Source: Apus apus
Lineage: Eukaryota; Chordata; Aves; Apodiformes; Apodidae
Length of the DNA: 64,000 nt
Direction of reading: 5' to 3'
Assembly (NCBI RefSeq): GCF_020740795.1
Contig: NC_067285.1
Coordinates: 22,092,241-22,156,240, forward strand
A program made the position numbers and the translations under genes. Below the pieces are notes generated by a model. It worked only from the letters and a program-made list of their open reading frames with translations. It searched no databases and was not told the origin of the DNA. Positions 11,401 through 23,600 of this stretch are shown here, one piece after another; the stretch's first letter is position 1; the number at the start of each line of letters is the position of its first letter.

Positions 11401-12793
11401 TGGAATGGCTGTGTTAGCAGGGACTCTTCTTTGCCTTAAGTTCCACGATTTGGTATGCAATTGAGGGAGGGCAGGAGTAGCCAGAAAGGGCAGTAGTGTT
11501 GGACCAATGCCCCTATTTACTCATCTGTCCCAAACTGCCCAGGTACCAGCTGCATTCTGATAACAGTTTGTGTGGCCTTGTGGTGAAGTGGAGTAGCAAA
11601 CTGATTCTTGGGACCATGCTTGTCAGATTACAGATTTACAGAATTGGTGGAAACTGAGCAGTAAAATTCCACCTAGCTGCCTCCCCTATCTTATGAGTAG
11701 GACGATTACAGGATTTCCCATGATACATAATTATTCCACTTCTAGTGTAAGAGTTCCCTTCAGAACTCCTCACATACTCCTTTCCTCCTTCACATATTTT
11801 TTGTAGAACACTAATTTGCTGCTGATTTGAAGTTCTCTGGAAAACCAAAGCTCTTTCCTTGCAGGTGAAATACAAAGCAGGCAGATTAATGGTCACAAAC
11901 CCTGCCCTACCTGTGAATGGGCAGCTCAGTTTTGTATGCTTCCCAATTTTGTATGTTTTCCCACTGACTATAATAAGTTTTTACACTTGTGGTGACATCA
12001 ATCTATTACATGCAAGACTAAGTAATTTTATTTATCCAAAACTGTAAATAAATTGGCACCAGCCAATTAAAGATGGATTTCATTTTGAGTATCTTACAAC
12101 TGGTGCTACAACAGAAATAATTATGCAAGCTATTATTTAACAAAAATTACCTACAGTGCTCCCAATACTGAAGATTTTCCTGATACTCTATTTTTGAGTG
12201 CCAGATTTCATTTCAGACTTTCACACATCCCTGAATTAATTTCACAGTATCCTACCTTCTTCTACCTCAACAGAACATTAGATTTGCAAAGAAAAAAAAA
12301 GATTAAAAAATGCTGAACATAAGAAATCAATCTAGTAACAGTAAGATTCCTCACACCAATAGCTCAAGTACTTGTGGCCAAACAGCAAAGCATGTTAAAG
12401 GTTGCAGCACTTGAGGGAAAAGGTCTTGAATCAAACTTCAAAAGTTTAAGGTAACAGGATCAAAGCACATCACCTTTAACAATCATGAGAGCACGTGCAC
12501 AGAGCCAACACGCTCAACCCTTTGAGATGGCAGCATAAAACCATTCTATGTAAAACACCAAAGTTGTGCATCTAGGACTATGACAAAAGGAAGTTTCCCA
12601 GCTCTCTGCTTTTAGGCCTACCTAAAAAGCAGACTGAAGATATACATGGATTATTATTTGCATCTTCAGTCCAGAGCAAGGCACTCCACCTAATTTTCAG
12701 TAGGCTGAGAGCCTTCCATACTACTGCCTGACTGAAGGGATCTTACAGGCACTGCAGCAACAGGCTGCCAAGCAGAGGTTTTGCAGCTTCTTC

Positions 12794-13021
12794 TCATCCT
12801 TGCTCTGACACACTAAACTCCACAGGATTCTTTGCAATCATTTCCTTCTTACCAGGATTTGAAGTTCTCACAGAAGAACTAACTGTTTTAACTAAGGTGC
12901 CTTCAATACACTGTTGCCACGTCTGTATCTTCTGACTAAGTCTGGATTGTGCAATGCTACTATTTTTCAGTCTTTCAGCACAGAACATCTGGATTGAAGT
13001 TACAGCAGGCTCAAAAGACAA
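12794..13021 (-). pseudogene. Unidentified open stretch, possible retrocopy fragment
   Basis: A 75-codon minus-strand frame with a protein-like composition (Ser-, Gln- and Lys-rich, with a stretch QSRLSQKIQTWQQCIEGTLV). It has no domain I recognise and no clear splice sites. It lies 1.2 kb downstream, in minus-strand sense, of another broken protein-like stretch, so both may be remnants of one inserted cDNA. It may equally be chance. Confidence 0.2.
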
Positions 13022-14280
13022 AAGTGGAGCTCATTGGCAAGAGAGAAAGGCTGCCAGTGTGGGAAAAAGACGCATTGCACGTGCTTGTCTTAACTGCAAT
13101 TAAGTACTCTGAAATGTAATTAAAGCAGAAATACTGTTACCAGATGCCTTTCTATAACACTGTGCTGAGTTACAGTCAAAGCTCTGAAAACCAGGAAGCG
13201 AGGAATTTATCACTGACCTCTGCAATGCCCTTTACAGTTAGAAAGAACTACGGTACAAGGGCTCAAAATGAGACCATCACTGGGGAATGTATTCCACAGC
13301 TTCCATGCTCCCTGCATTTGGCATAGCTGCTCTGAAGGGTAGAAGGATTAGCGTGGGTAGACTGTCTGAGCCTCTGTTACGTGTTTGTGGAAATGAACTT
13401 CTAGTGACAAGTGAATATGAAGTAGTCAAATGCTTAAAGTAATCTGCAGAAACAAGTAAACTAGGATAGGCAGTTCTATTTCCATTTTTAAGCTAGTATT
13501 TTTGTGACAATCAGCTGGTTGCTAGCTTACTTTTTTCTTATGAACTCAAGATGTGTCACAAATGTACCACAGATGTGGCAAAACTAGACAACCTTTACAC
13601 CCCACCTCCTCAACCCTATTCATCAGATCTTAAAACAGCAAACCTAATGAAGAGAAGTGTTATTAGATAATTGAATGGCATTTTCCAGACAGCTAACATG
13701 GCAGCTCTGGACATACATACAACTGGCTGGACCAACCTGATACAACACTACAAGGTGTGATTCAAACTGATACACCGGGCAGTCTCAGATCTTATAAAAT
13801 GTGAATGTTCTGTAATTTCACAGGTTTTTTGAGGCTCCTACCATTGTTAGCACATCTCACTGCTGCTGCTCAAGTGTCATTAATATTTTTATTTACAAGA
13901 TGCCCATGGCTTAGGTTATCTGGTCAAAGTGGTTAAAGTAAGCATTAAAGTAAAAAACATTTTTGCAACTCTTCTTAAGAAATTCCTGGTGTCCCTCTCT
14001 GTTAATCAAGCAAAATTCGCATACTCAGCTTTAACTTAACACCATGAAGTGTTTGTGTCTGTCCAACTATTCAAATGCATATTTTATCAGCAAGATCATC
14101 CCTACTAAATAATAAACACTTTGCTTCCCAGATGCTCAGTATACAATTATTTATCTTTGCTCTCATTTAAGACACTGTTAGTAACTTTCTGGAATTGTTT
14201 TCAAAAGGAAGTAGTCCTTTGAGAATACTCTGAAGTTGTCTTAAATCAGTGTTTGGTATCTGTAACAAGATTTCCAACTT

Positions 14281-14491
14281 CCTCCATGCTTTTATGAGTA
14301 ACAATCACAGCCTGCAGAAGAATTCGTGCAGTGCTTCATCGACTGACTGATGAGCTTTCCAATAATACACTTGCATGGTGCCTCTGTTCAATTTAGTTCC
14401 AGCACAAATCTTCTAATTGCTGGCAAGATAGCTCCATCTCTTGCCAACAGAACAATATTAGATCCTGAATAACTGCAGTTCCTTTTGGGGC
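14281..14491 (-). pseudogene. Protein-like stretch with broken frame, unidentified
   Basis: After a good acceptor-like tract (ctgttctttcag, ag at 14493-14492) the minus strand reads GTAVIQDLILFCWQEMELSC and more. It meets a stop, then continues in register with a further protein-like run that includes THKSMEEVGNLVTDTKH. Several stops interrupt it. This could be a decayed processed pseudogene or an unused exon. I cannot name the parent gene. Confidence 0.25.
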
Positions 14492-17130
14492 CTGAAAGAA
14501 CAGAAAGCTTCACTGTAAAAGCTTAAAAAGCATGAGCCTAGTAGAAAAAAACACACCAAAACAACTAAAAATTAATTGCTAAAACTGAATTTTTACATGA
14601 AGATGGAACATTTCTAACACAAGTTACAATGAAATCTGCCACTTTAGGACTACTAAGGGACCACTTAAGAAAGACACTCAGTGAAAGTAGTACTAAATAG
14701 ATAGATGGGACCAAATGGACACAAGTAAAGGAAATATCTTGTCACACATTTACTTCCAACAGGATTTTCAGGAACAGACTGATAATTAGGCTCATATTCC
14801 AGCCAAACCATGGGAAACTCTGTCTAAGGCAGCAGGATTTGATCATAGAAAATAAAAGCTTCATCTCAGTAGTTCTTTGCAAAGATGATTTCCATTGTGC
14901 TCTCCCAATTCACTGACCAGCCAGAGCAACAGTGCTACCAATTTTGTACAGCTCTTTTACACAGGCTCTATTTTAAGAGGCACTCAAGGTTCCAGAAAGG
15001 ACAAACACTGGGCCAAAGACCCGTGCACTACTGAAATCTTAGATCAGAGCCAACAAGTATAACTGGATCCCTGCTGCAGTCTGCTACAACTAGTCCAAGA
15101 GTGGGCAGTAGAAAAGAAGGCATACAGTAATTTTTACCTCTCTTCTCTTCTATGAGGAGAGAGCAGAACAGCTCTCTTTAGTTCTCCTATCCTATATAAA
15201 TGAAATCAGGCTCCTAAATACTAAGTCTAACATTAAAATACTAAGAGTCGTCTAAGAATTTCCTGTTAAAAAGCAGCCTCTCATGCATTATATTAAATAA
15301 GCATAAACAAGATTTCTTTTCCCTTTTCACATTTCTGTGTATTAACTAAATTTTGAAAGACATATGGGAAGCTGTAAATTGGGAGGAAATAAAAGGGAGA
15401 TAAGAGGAAGGAATTTCACATATTTAAAAGGTTTGTTTTTTTCCCATTATTACAGCCATGAGGTAAAGCTGCCACTTGTCAACTGCTGTTCAGACATCTC
15501 TACCTCAAGGACTTCAATTTCCCCTTCATGAATCCTCAATACAAGGTTTCTATGTAAGATTCTTAATGCAGAACTCCTTGTAAGGAGAGCTTTGTTTGAA
15601 AGAGCAAATGGGACTTAGCTGGTGCACAGCTATTTTGCTCAACAGGAAATTTCATTTCTGGACAAGGACAGCAAAATGAAGCACTAGAGGGTGTGGAGTG
15701 GTCCTAAGTTTAACTTGCCATCTGCAAGGAATTTTCAGGTTCATGTACACAGATGGGAAAGAATCTGCTTGTCTTTTTTTTTTTTTCAAAACCAGGTTTG
15801 CTTGTGTTTTTGAGTTAGCACCCAGCACACCACAGATTAAATCCTATACAATTACAGTGAAATACCATTCAGATTGGTTTGTTTTTTTTTTAAATAAATT
15901 AGAAGCTACGTGCGATTCAAACCTACTGGGAATTACCAGCTGAATCATCCTCGTGATTGGCATAGTCAGTTCTTCCGTAAAACATTGTTTCCTTCATTTT
16001 ACCTCTTGCAAGCTTAATTTAATTTGCTTGTGCTTTTCTTGCAAAATAGCAGTTTGCCTCTTATCAACACAAATTTTCATTATTCAAGTATGATTTTTGC
16101 CTGGTTGTTTAAATAGCTACATTTAATGGCAAAGCTATTCCTCCTGTTTGATCTACGTCTAATGGGTACAAATTATTCATCATACTTAGAATGTGGTAAG
16201 TACATTGCTACTTCAAAGTAGAGTAGAACTCAAAGAAAGCCACAGTCACCATGCAATTACCGTGTTAGACACTGAACAGAGCAGCAGTGTGCAATGCACG
16301 GGGATGGATGAGAATGGATTGATTTCCACTGCGTATTATGCAAATCTACACTCAAGATACTGCTAATTAAGCAATAACAGCATGACCGGAACCACCACGT
16401 TTGCAGCAATGCTGCTGAAGAAAGATTCAGGTGAGCGGGGCGCTGCCCTTCCTGCAGCCCCCCTGCCCCTCCCGGGATGCCTTTGCTGCAGGTTTCGCAT
16501 CTAGCCTTGAACGGCAGCTCCTGCACCGTTCTGCAAGCCCTGGGCCATCTCCCCAAAACGCTAACCCAAGTGACCTCCCCGTGCGTAATCCCTCCTTCTC
16601 ACCACCGCTCCTCATGTCAGAGAGCAACCTGTGCAGATCCCCCGGGCCTGGGACACTGTCCCGAGGAGACCCCCGGGCAGAAAGCGGCCCAGCTGTGACC
16701 CCGCACACCCACAGCTCCGGCAGCCGCAGGCCGGGCCTTCGCTCCAGCACAAGCCGTGCTGTTCTGCACACGCACCACAGCTCAGAAAAACAGGTTTTTT
16801 ATTCAAATACGGAAATAATCAGTATTTAAATGCGCACTGAGGAAGGAAAATGCATGCAGGCAAAGCGGGAGGTCTCTGATTTACGGGGTAATCTCTCGCT
16901 ACCACCGCTGACAGGGATGCCCCCCCTGCCCGACTCCAGCCGCCCAGAGCGCCGGCAGCTGCACTCGGGGCCGCGCGCCGGCGGCTCCCGCAGGGCGGGG
17001 GGTCCCGGCTGCCGCCCAGGCCCGCTCCACCGCCACGGCCGCCGCTTCTCCCGAACACGGAAACCAACACCCCACGTCCCTCCCGGTGAGGCCTCCCTCC
17101 AGCGGCCCCGACCCCCTACGCTCCACGTAC

Positions 17131-17260
17131 CTCCCCCGGCCCGGTGCGGCCCGTCCCGCTCCCGGGGCAGCGGCCAAGATGGCGGCGAGGCCCGGCAGCG
17201 CGCGGGGCCGCCCCCCGGCGGAGATGCGGGCGGCCGGGGCGCTGCCTGTGCCGAGCAGCG
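17131..17260 (-). other. AP3M1: Probable AP3M1 untranslated first exon (upstream limit unknown)
   Basis: On the minus strand the sequence ccgggggAG|gtacgtgg gives a strong donor at 17130-17129, suited to splice to the acceptor at 8483-8482. It lies where the AP3M1 5' exon is expected, inside the CpG island and divergent from ADK. The transcription start cannot be read from the sequence, so the upper limit is a guess. Confidence 0.5.
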
Positions 17261-17596
17261 AATAACGGGCGACCCCCCCCGCGCCCCGCCAGTCCCGCCA
17301 GCCCCCGCTGCCGCCAGCAGCCGCCCACCGCCCGCCAGCGACCCTCGGCCCCAGCGGCGGGCAGGGGACGGGGCGGCTTGCCAGCGCTAGCACCAGCCGG
17401 GCCGGCGGCTCGGCAGCGGCCGCTGGGCAGGAGCGGCGGGCGGCGCGGCCTCCCCTCCCCGTCAGGCGCCCGGCGAGGACGCCCGCCCCGCCACCCCCGC
17501 CCCCCGGTGGCGGTGCCGGCGCGGTTGGCGGGGCGGGCCGGGGCTGGCAAGCGGGCCGAGGGGAGCGGAGCGCGCTGCACGCCGGACGGCGCGAAG
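17132..17596. promoter_or_regulatory. Bidirectional promoter interval, AP3M1 (-) and ADK long isoform (+)
   Basis: Only 465 bp separate the presumed AP3M1 first donor from the ADK long-isoform ATG, so both start sites must fall close together. The interval has many GC boxes and no TATA box, as is usual for housekeeping CpG-island promoters. A YY1-like motif is at 17174-17186. Confidence 0.7.
17174..17186 (+). promoter_or_regulatory. YY1-like motif
   Basis: The sequence ccaagatggcggc matches the YY1 core AAGATGGCGGC. It lies in the presumed 5' exon region of AP3M1. YY1 sites of this type commonly sit near the start sites of ubiquitously expressed genes. A related sequence, gaagATGGCAGC, overlaps the ADK long-isoform start codon (17594-17605). 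Confidence 0.6.
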
Positions 17597-17652
17597 ATGG
17601 CAGCGGGGGAGCCGCAAGCCAAGAAGCTCAAGCTGGAGCAAAAGCAACTGAG
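17597..17652 (+). CDS. ADK: ADK exon 1, long (nuclear-type) isoform
   Basis: The exon contributes 18 codons plus [20 protein letters not shown]. The ATG has A at -3 and G at +4, a strong context. In mammals the long isoform carries a basic PKKLKV-like nuclear localisation signal here; AKKLKLE is the counterpart. The donor is AG|gtaacg at 17653-17654. The exon lies in the CpG island opposite AP3M1. Confidence 0.93.
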
Positions 17653-20600
17653 GTAACGGGCGGCGGGAAGCGGCTTTTCTTCACCGAAAAGCCCCGCGGG
17701 AACCGGAGGGTCGCCGCGTGCCTCCGTCGGAGGACGAGACTCGTGCCGCCGCGGTGCGCGGGCAGGCACACCGGCAGGCACACCGGCAGGGTCTCGCCGC
17801 GCCGCGCGGAGCGGGCGGCCCCGCGGCGGCCCCGGCTGCACGTGGAGGCGGGCGGCAGGGCCGTCCCGCTGACGTCTCGGTGCCTCTGCTTCTGCAGCCG
17901 CCGTCCTGGCGACCGCCCCGCGGGTACCGGTGCCCGTCTCCGGCGTTTGCCCGGAGGCGCTACCGCGGGACGCCCCGCGGAGGGGCAGCGGGGGAGGGAG
18001 GGACGGGGCGCCTGGTGCCGTGCGGCGGCGGGTGTGCGGGAGCCGGGCTGTGCCCGGGGTCGGTCAGTGTCAGCGCGCCTCTGAGCTCCGGGACCGGGTC
18101 GTGGGGTGAAACGGTCCTGCCTGCAGCTGCAGCAGCCCGTGGGGAAACGCAGCCTGGGTTGTCACCCCCTGCTCTTCGTCTTGGAAAATATGATCTGAAA
18201 GCCCCCATTAATCCCCTTGAGGGGGTCTGTGTCCTCCTTAGACAGGAATTTAGTCATCTAAACATTCTCGTTAGCAGATAGAATTTCTTCAGGACACGTG
18301 GAATATTTTCCAGTGTTTTCATATTGAAATAATCTGTGCTTTTTGTTATACTTCCTTATTGGCATGATCACTGTGTAGTATCACTGAATCCCATCTGACT
18401 GATGGCCTGCACAGAAACAAGTCGTTTATTTTTAAATGTCATAACAGGAAAGGTTTCTCAATGCGGGAAGTGCTGTCAAAATGAGTACTGAGAGAGCTAT
18501 AGTGGAGCGTTTGTTGGTGCCATCTCTGGTTTGTTTTCTCAAGATTATTCAGACATGAATATAATTGTAAGATAGCGGATCTGCTTCCCAGTATTCAGTG
18601 TATGAAGAGGATTAATGACGTAAGGTTTCAAAGCTCCAAAATTACTTTGGCAATGACTAATAACTTTCTCAAATATAGCATAGAAAAGATGTACTTTAGT
18701 ACTGAGATGAGAACAGTCCCTTTCAGTACTGATGTCCTTAATGAAAGAACTAATGCTATTAAATTTGTCTAAGTCAGGGTACTTGCTCCTTTGGCAGCTG
18801 ACTGACTTTTCAAGTCTAATAATAGTTGACAGGCTCAGCTGCAGATAGTGGAAGAGGAAAATGTAACTGAGCCCTGAAATCAAATAAATGGTAGGCTGCA
18901 GTGTACTGTTGTATTTAAAAAGCAACAGTTATTTCCATGGGCCTTAATGCAAGGTGAGGCAAGAAACTGGCAATTGCAATGTTTCTGTTTGTAAAGCTTA
19001 TTAGAAGAAACTGCATATTACCTGTTTAAAGCCTGAACATGCAAAATAAAAAAATTGACAACATTATTGGAGTGCTTAGTTACAGATATAAAGGTTATTT
19101 ATAACCTTATAAGGCCAGGATGGCATGTTTAGATAACAGCTGATTAAACCAAAAAGAATAGTTTTGTAAGGTATGATAGATAAAACACGAGGAATGTTGT
19201 TAGAACTTGTGTAATCTAATTCTCTTCCAGCTTTGTTTCATAGGAGGAGAAATGCCATAGTTAGCTAGTAATCAAAGCTAATTTGTGCTGTGGGTTGCAG
19301 TTTGGACTCATGAAGCGGGTGAGGTGGTTGGACTATGTTTGGCAGATCTCTGCACTTGTTTGAACGTAGTGGCAAGAATGTTTGTTTGGCCCAGTGCTGC
19401 TGTAGGACTTTGTCCCTTGTTAAAAGCCAGTACAAAAGGTACTAGAATGGTTGAGGTTCCTTGACTTTGTTGTGCTTGTGAGTTAATGGAAAGCGCTGCT
19501 ACATATGCTCGGAGTTATTGGAAACAGTTAACCTACAGGTTAGAAAAGAAGTGAACAATAACTTGAAAATTTTGGAAGATAATAACTTCATATTTGTTAT
19601 ACCAAGAATTAGAGAAGAACTCCTTGTTCTTGACATCTAGATCTGAGACTCTCCAATCTTCTCTTCATAAGACCATGTCTAAGAAACTCGACAAGGATAA
19701 TCTTTTAGCTTACTTATTCTCCTAGACAATATGAACCTGAATCTTTCCTGTGGCTACCACAAAAAGTATTTTAATATAAAGAATTATGTAAATTATGTAA
19801 ATTACATTCTGTTATATAAGCCACACCTTGTCAACTATTAAAAAATGTTTACTTTCCCTATATATTTTTTCTCATTTCTCTCTCAAAGCATCATCAGGAT
19901 AGATCATCAGATATGTGTATATATATATTAGTCCCTTTTGATCCTCTTAGGCAAAGGAAAGCAAATATTGCTACCTCATGAGGTAGGCAGAGCTGACCGG
20001 GTTCAGCTAAAGTTGTTTGAAAGCAATACAGGATGACCGGCTTTTGCTACCCAATGAGCAGAACACAAAGCCCCAGACCCAAACTCGCGGTCCCAGCTCA
20101 GCAATGCGTTGTGCTGACATTACCCTGCTGGGCGGCAGGTTTTGCATTGTCTTCATTGATGGGTTCAAATCCCTGCTAAAACCAACGGCTTTAGGCAAGG
20201 CCATGAATGCCTGCCACGTTGTTTCAGGCTTCTGACTGCATCTCTTCTGTGTGAAATAGAATATCATTGTGTTTGTAGACTGCACTGTTTGAACAGAAAA
20301 TAAGCTTGCAAAACTGCAAACAGCTTGTGTGGTAGCATCAACTTACTAGAAACATGGTGAGGCATTTCTTTAGAGGAGAATTACTATGGATTTGTGCCCT
20401 TTTATATTTGGTTTGGTTTTATCTTGGGAGTCTGTGAAAACCACAGCCAGACTTCTGCAGACTGGTATAGTTATGAAAGAATGTTGATGCTTTCTGTAGG
20501 AATGGTAGAGCTTATATGTGCATTCCTGTATAGAAATATGCATGGGTGCAGAGACAAAAAAATGAACAAACTTATGAAATCCTCTGCTGCTGCATTATGG

Positions 20601-23600
20601 CCTTCTGGCCGTTCTGCAGCTGCTGAATTGATTGAATAGTCATGACATGGCTGGCTGTTTGGACAAATCAGTTTATCTACAAGAAGACAATGTATGTATT
20701 GAATATGGCAGATACTTTATACTAAAAGTACAAAATACAATATTCCTCTTCTTCAGTTGGTATTAGACATCTCTTCCTTTTCAGAATAAATTATCAGACA
20801 CACTGTGTGGGTAATTGTTACCAAAAGCAGTCCTTTGTCATTTCTGTTCCAATAGATTTTAGACAGCTTGATAGTGGTGACTGTAAAAATATTGCTAATT
20901 TAATGCATTTTAAATTTTCTTAATAAGCTGACTTTTAATTTAGTTTATTCCTTGCTCCGCTCTCTACAAATGAAAGAAGATTCTGAATATCTTGAATTAG
21001 CTGTGACAAAGCATTCCATTAGAAATTCGTATATCATTTTTCTTTCTCTTTTATTATCTCTGCTTTTTTTTTTTTTAATTTAAATTTTACCTCACTCCCA
21101 TTTGTATTAATTTCAGTTTCTGTCTTCATGCCTTACGCTTTTTTCACTTTCCCTCTTCTCATATCTGTAAATATGGGTAGCCTTTTCCATGTCAGGACTC
21201 TTTAAGGCCTCAGCACAAAGAAAGATCTAAAACTCAAGCACCTTGCTGAGTTTGCTCCCAGAAGAATAAAAGCATTCGATGTTTTCTTGAGATGGAGATT
21301 TAGGCCCCTGTAGAAAGCAGGCAAACAAATAGTTTTTAAGGCACTAGCAATAGACTTTGGTAATGTTGCTTTATTTAGGACATAACAGCAGCAACCTTCC
21401 CTTCAATGTTCTGTTGACAGAAATAAATCCAAAATTGGAATCACTTGCAGTAGGGAAAATACCTTGCTCTTACAGTTCAGGTGCTCGTTTCCATTGTTCA
21501 GATAAGTGACTCTCAAATTACTGTTTAGATTAACATGTCTTCACCTGCCCTTTTGATGGAATCCTGTGGGATTTCTCAGTGTGTCTCGTATTTCCACAGT
21601 TTTGTGTTCTTGTATTGGAGAAACTTTTTACAGTGTCTTCCTTCTTTTAATTAAAGTAATTCCTTGCTTTATGGAAAGGAGTGTGTAACCTGAGGAAAGA
21701 GGAGGTCGTGGGAAGGCTCTGTCTGCTCTGGACCACAAGCATGGCTGGTGTCCCTTTCTTTCATTACTGATGTTGCCTGCAGCGCACCTGGCCTGAAGAG
21801 TCATACTGACGAAGAACGATAGTTTAGAGATTATAATCTTTGCTGGTAAGCTGCAGAAATGTACACCTCTGACTTCGTGTGCTGCCTACCTGAAGTCAAC
21901 AGGACTAGTCTTGTCCCTAGAGCTGCTTGCATGCTTGATTGCCTGTGGGAGGGCAGACAGTGCAAATATGCCAATTTCATAATGAATCTTGAAGTTCCTG
22001 TGAATTTTTCTGAGATTTGTGAGTTCCTTCTTTCTCAGCTAATGAAGCAGCTTATGTAGAATTACTTGTGTGATTGGATCTACTAATATTACTTGTAAAC
22101 AGACAAGATGCCTGAAAAGGAGACTTAAGTGAATGTAGAAGTAGTTGAATATGGTTTCAATGCAATAGAGTGAAATGTGCTTTTTGTAGAACAAGACCTT
22201 GGCTTACTCTGTTGTTCCTGAGGTGTATTTCATGCAGAAATATTTGAAGTAAAACTTTGGCTTGTGATTCAAGGTTGTGATACTGAATTTCAGTAGTTAC
22301 TTACACAGGCAGGGTACACAAATATTTCACAAAACCCATTTCAGAAGCAGGGAATGGGTTGCTATCTAAAGGTCGTTAATTAGTGTTTGCTGGCAATGTA
22401 TTGGAAAACCTTATCGTCTTGACAAAAGTAAATTGAACTTGCAGATACAATATGAGCACTAGGCTTTCTCAAGGCTCTTAATTTTCTTTTTTTTTCCCTA
22501 AATTGTTTCTGCAATTATTTCAATTTAGACACTCATATTATTTATATAAGAAATGTCAAAACATTTTCTGTGAAGGAAGTCTTTTGAGTACTACTCAGAA
22601 TTCAGTGAAGGGAAAGGGATTTTTTTCCATTTTGAATTGTAATAATTTCTGTAATGATTGTTTGGCCATAGTCAAAGCTGGCCCACACTACTTGCTGGCT
22701 ATATGCTACCTTTGGATTTAATTTACAGTGAAATGTTTTTTTGTTGTTGCTGGTTTTTTCCATGTACATCCAGCAGTACAAAGTTGTAACCGTCTCAAGG
22801 GCTAGGCCATTTGACTAGAATAGGATAGAAGAAAAGTATAGCTGTCTTCAATATGATGGAGACACAGTAGATTTATAGCCTTCCCTTTGCCCTTACTGCT
22901 GTATGTGAAGCAGCAATGAAATAAGAGAAATTATGCTCTGGAATTAAAAAAAAATATAAAAAATTAAAAAAAAATCAGTGTAATGCTTTGCTAGTAGATC
23001 CATACAGGGTAAAAATAAACTCGATATTTTGCAACATAAAATAAAATTCTCTCTGTGGAAAAGTTTTCAAAACAACAACTGGTCTAGTGGAAAATGCATG
23101 TAACCTCTGCAAAATGCTGTTATTGGAAGAGAATTTGTGGACTTCCTGCTTGCTTCTCCTATTTTACAATGTCTGCTGAGGCTATTATGTAAAAGATCAT
23201 CCTTCTGTCTTGCAAAGATAGACGAGTTGGCAGTTTATCTAAGATTAACCTTAGTTTTGTACTTTGAAGAAATGGAGTTAAATATGAAGGTTAATGGAGA
23301 ACTTTTTTGTATGTTCTTTTAACTGGATGGTTTATACCAAATGTTTGTGGTGTAAAACATAACACATTAGTCCAAGGCAAAGGCCTAGATTGCCTATATC
23401 TTGGCTATACAAGTTACATATGTATAACATGTATTGTTTCATGGATTACTTCAATAAAATGCAATTTTAAAAGTTGTCACATGCATACCTGGTGTTATAT
23501 CAGATTGGGGTACAGTTATTTTTTAATTCATACCATGCTTGAAAGAAGGCATTTTAGTGAAATCACCTGAGGAATAATTGTTCATCATACTCAGAGGAAC

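Larger units (their letters stand above)
8482..17130 (-). other. AP3M1: AP3M1 intron 1 (in the 5' untranslated region)
   Basis: About 8.6 kb between the start-codon exon and the probable untranslated first exon. It is A+T-rich with poly(A) runs near 10753, 12291 and T runs near 15774-15786 and 15881-15890. Two minus-strand stretches (12794-13021 and 14281-14491) look protein-like but broken and are listed separately. No CR1 copy is obvious to my eye. The right end runs into the CpG island from about 16430. Confidence 0.75.
16430..18180. promoter_or_regulatory. CpG island over the AP3M1/ADK divergent promoter
   Basis: The sequence changes abruptly from A+T-rich to very G+C- and CpG-rich, densest at about 16910-18060, with GC boxes such as 17526-17536 (ggcggggcggg). 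It contains the probable AP3M1 first exon and the ADK long-isoform first exon. Long overlapping open frames on both strands here are a by-product of high G+C and few stops, not genes. Confidence 0.85.

Noticed and set aside
16424..16436. Perfect plus-strand donor (CAG|gtgagc) upstream of the AP3M1/ADK promoter
   Set aside because: No acceptor-linked exon or reading frame goes with it, and it lies on the AP3M1 intron side. It may be chance in G+C-rich sequence.
16431..18208. Long overlapping open frames on both strands (up to 241 codons)
   Set aside because: They lie in the CpG island, are rich in Pro, Arg, Gly and Ala, show no domain, and occur in several frames at once. High G+C removes stop codons by chance. 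Only the 56-bp ADK exon is supported.
20161..20175. tRNA-like B box (ggttcaaatcc)
   Set aside because: The T-arm stem around it forms only three pairs, and no A box or acceptor stem is found at the right distance. It is probably chance.
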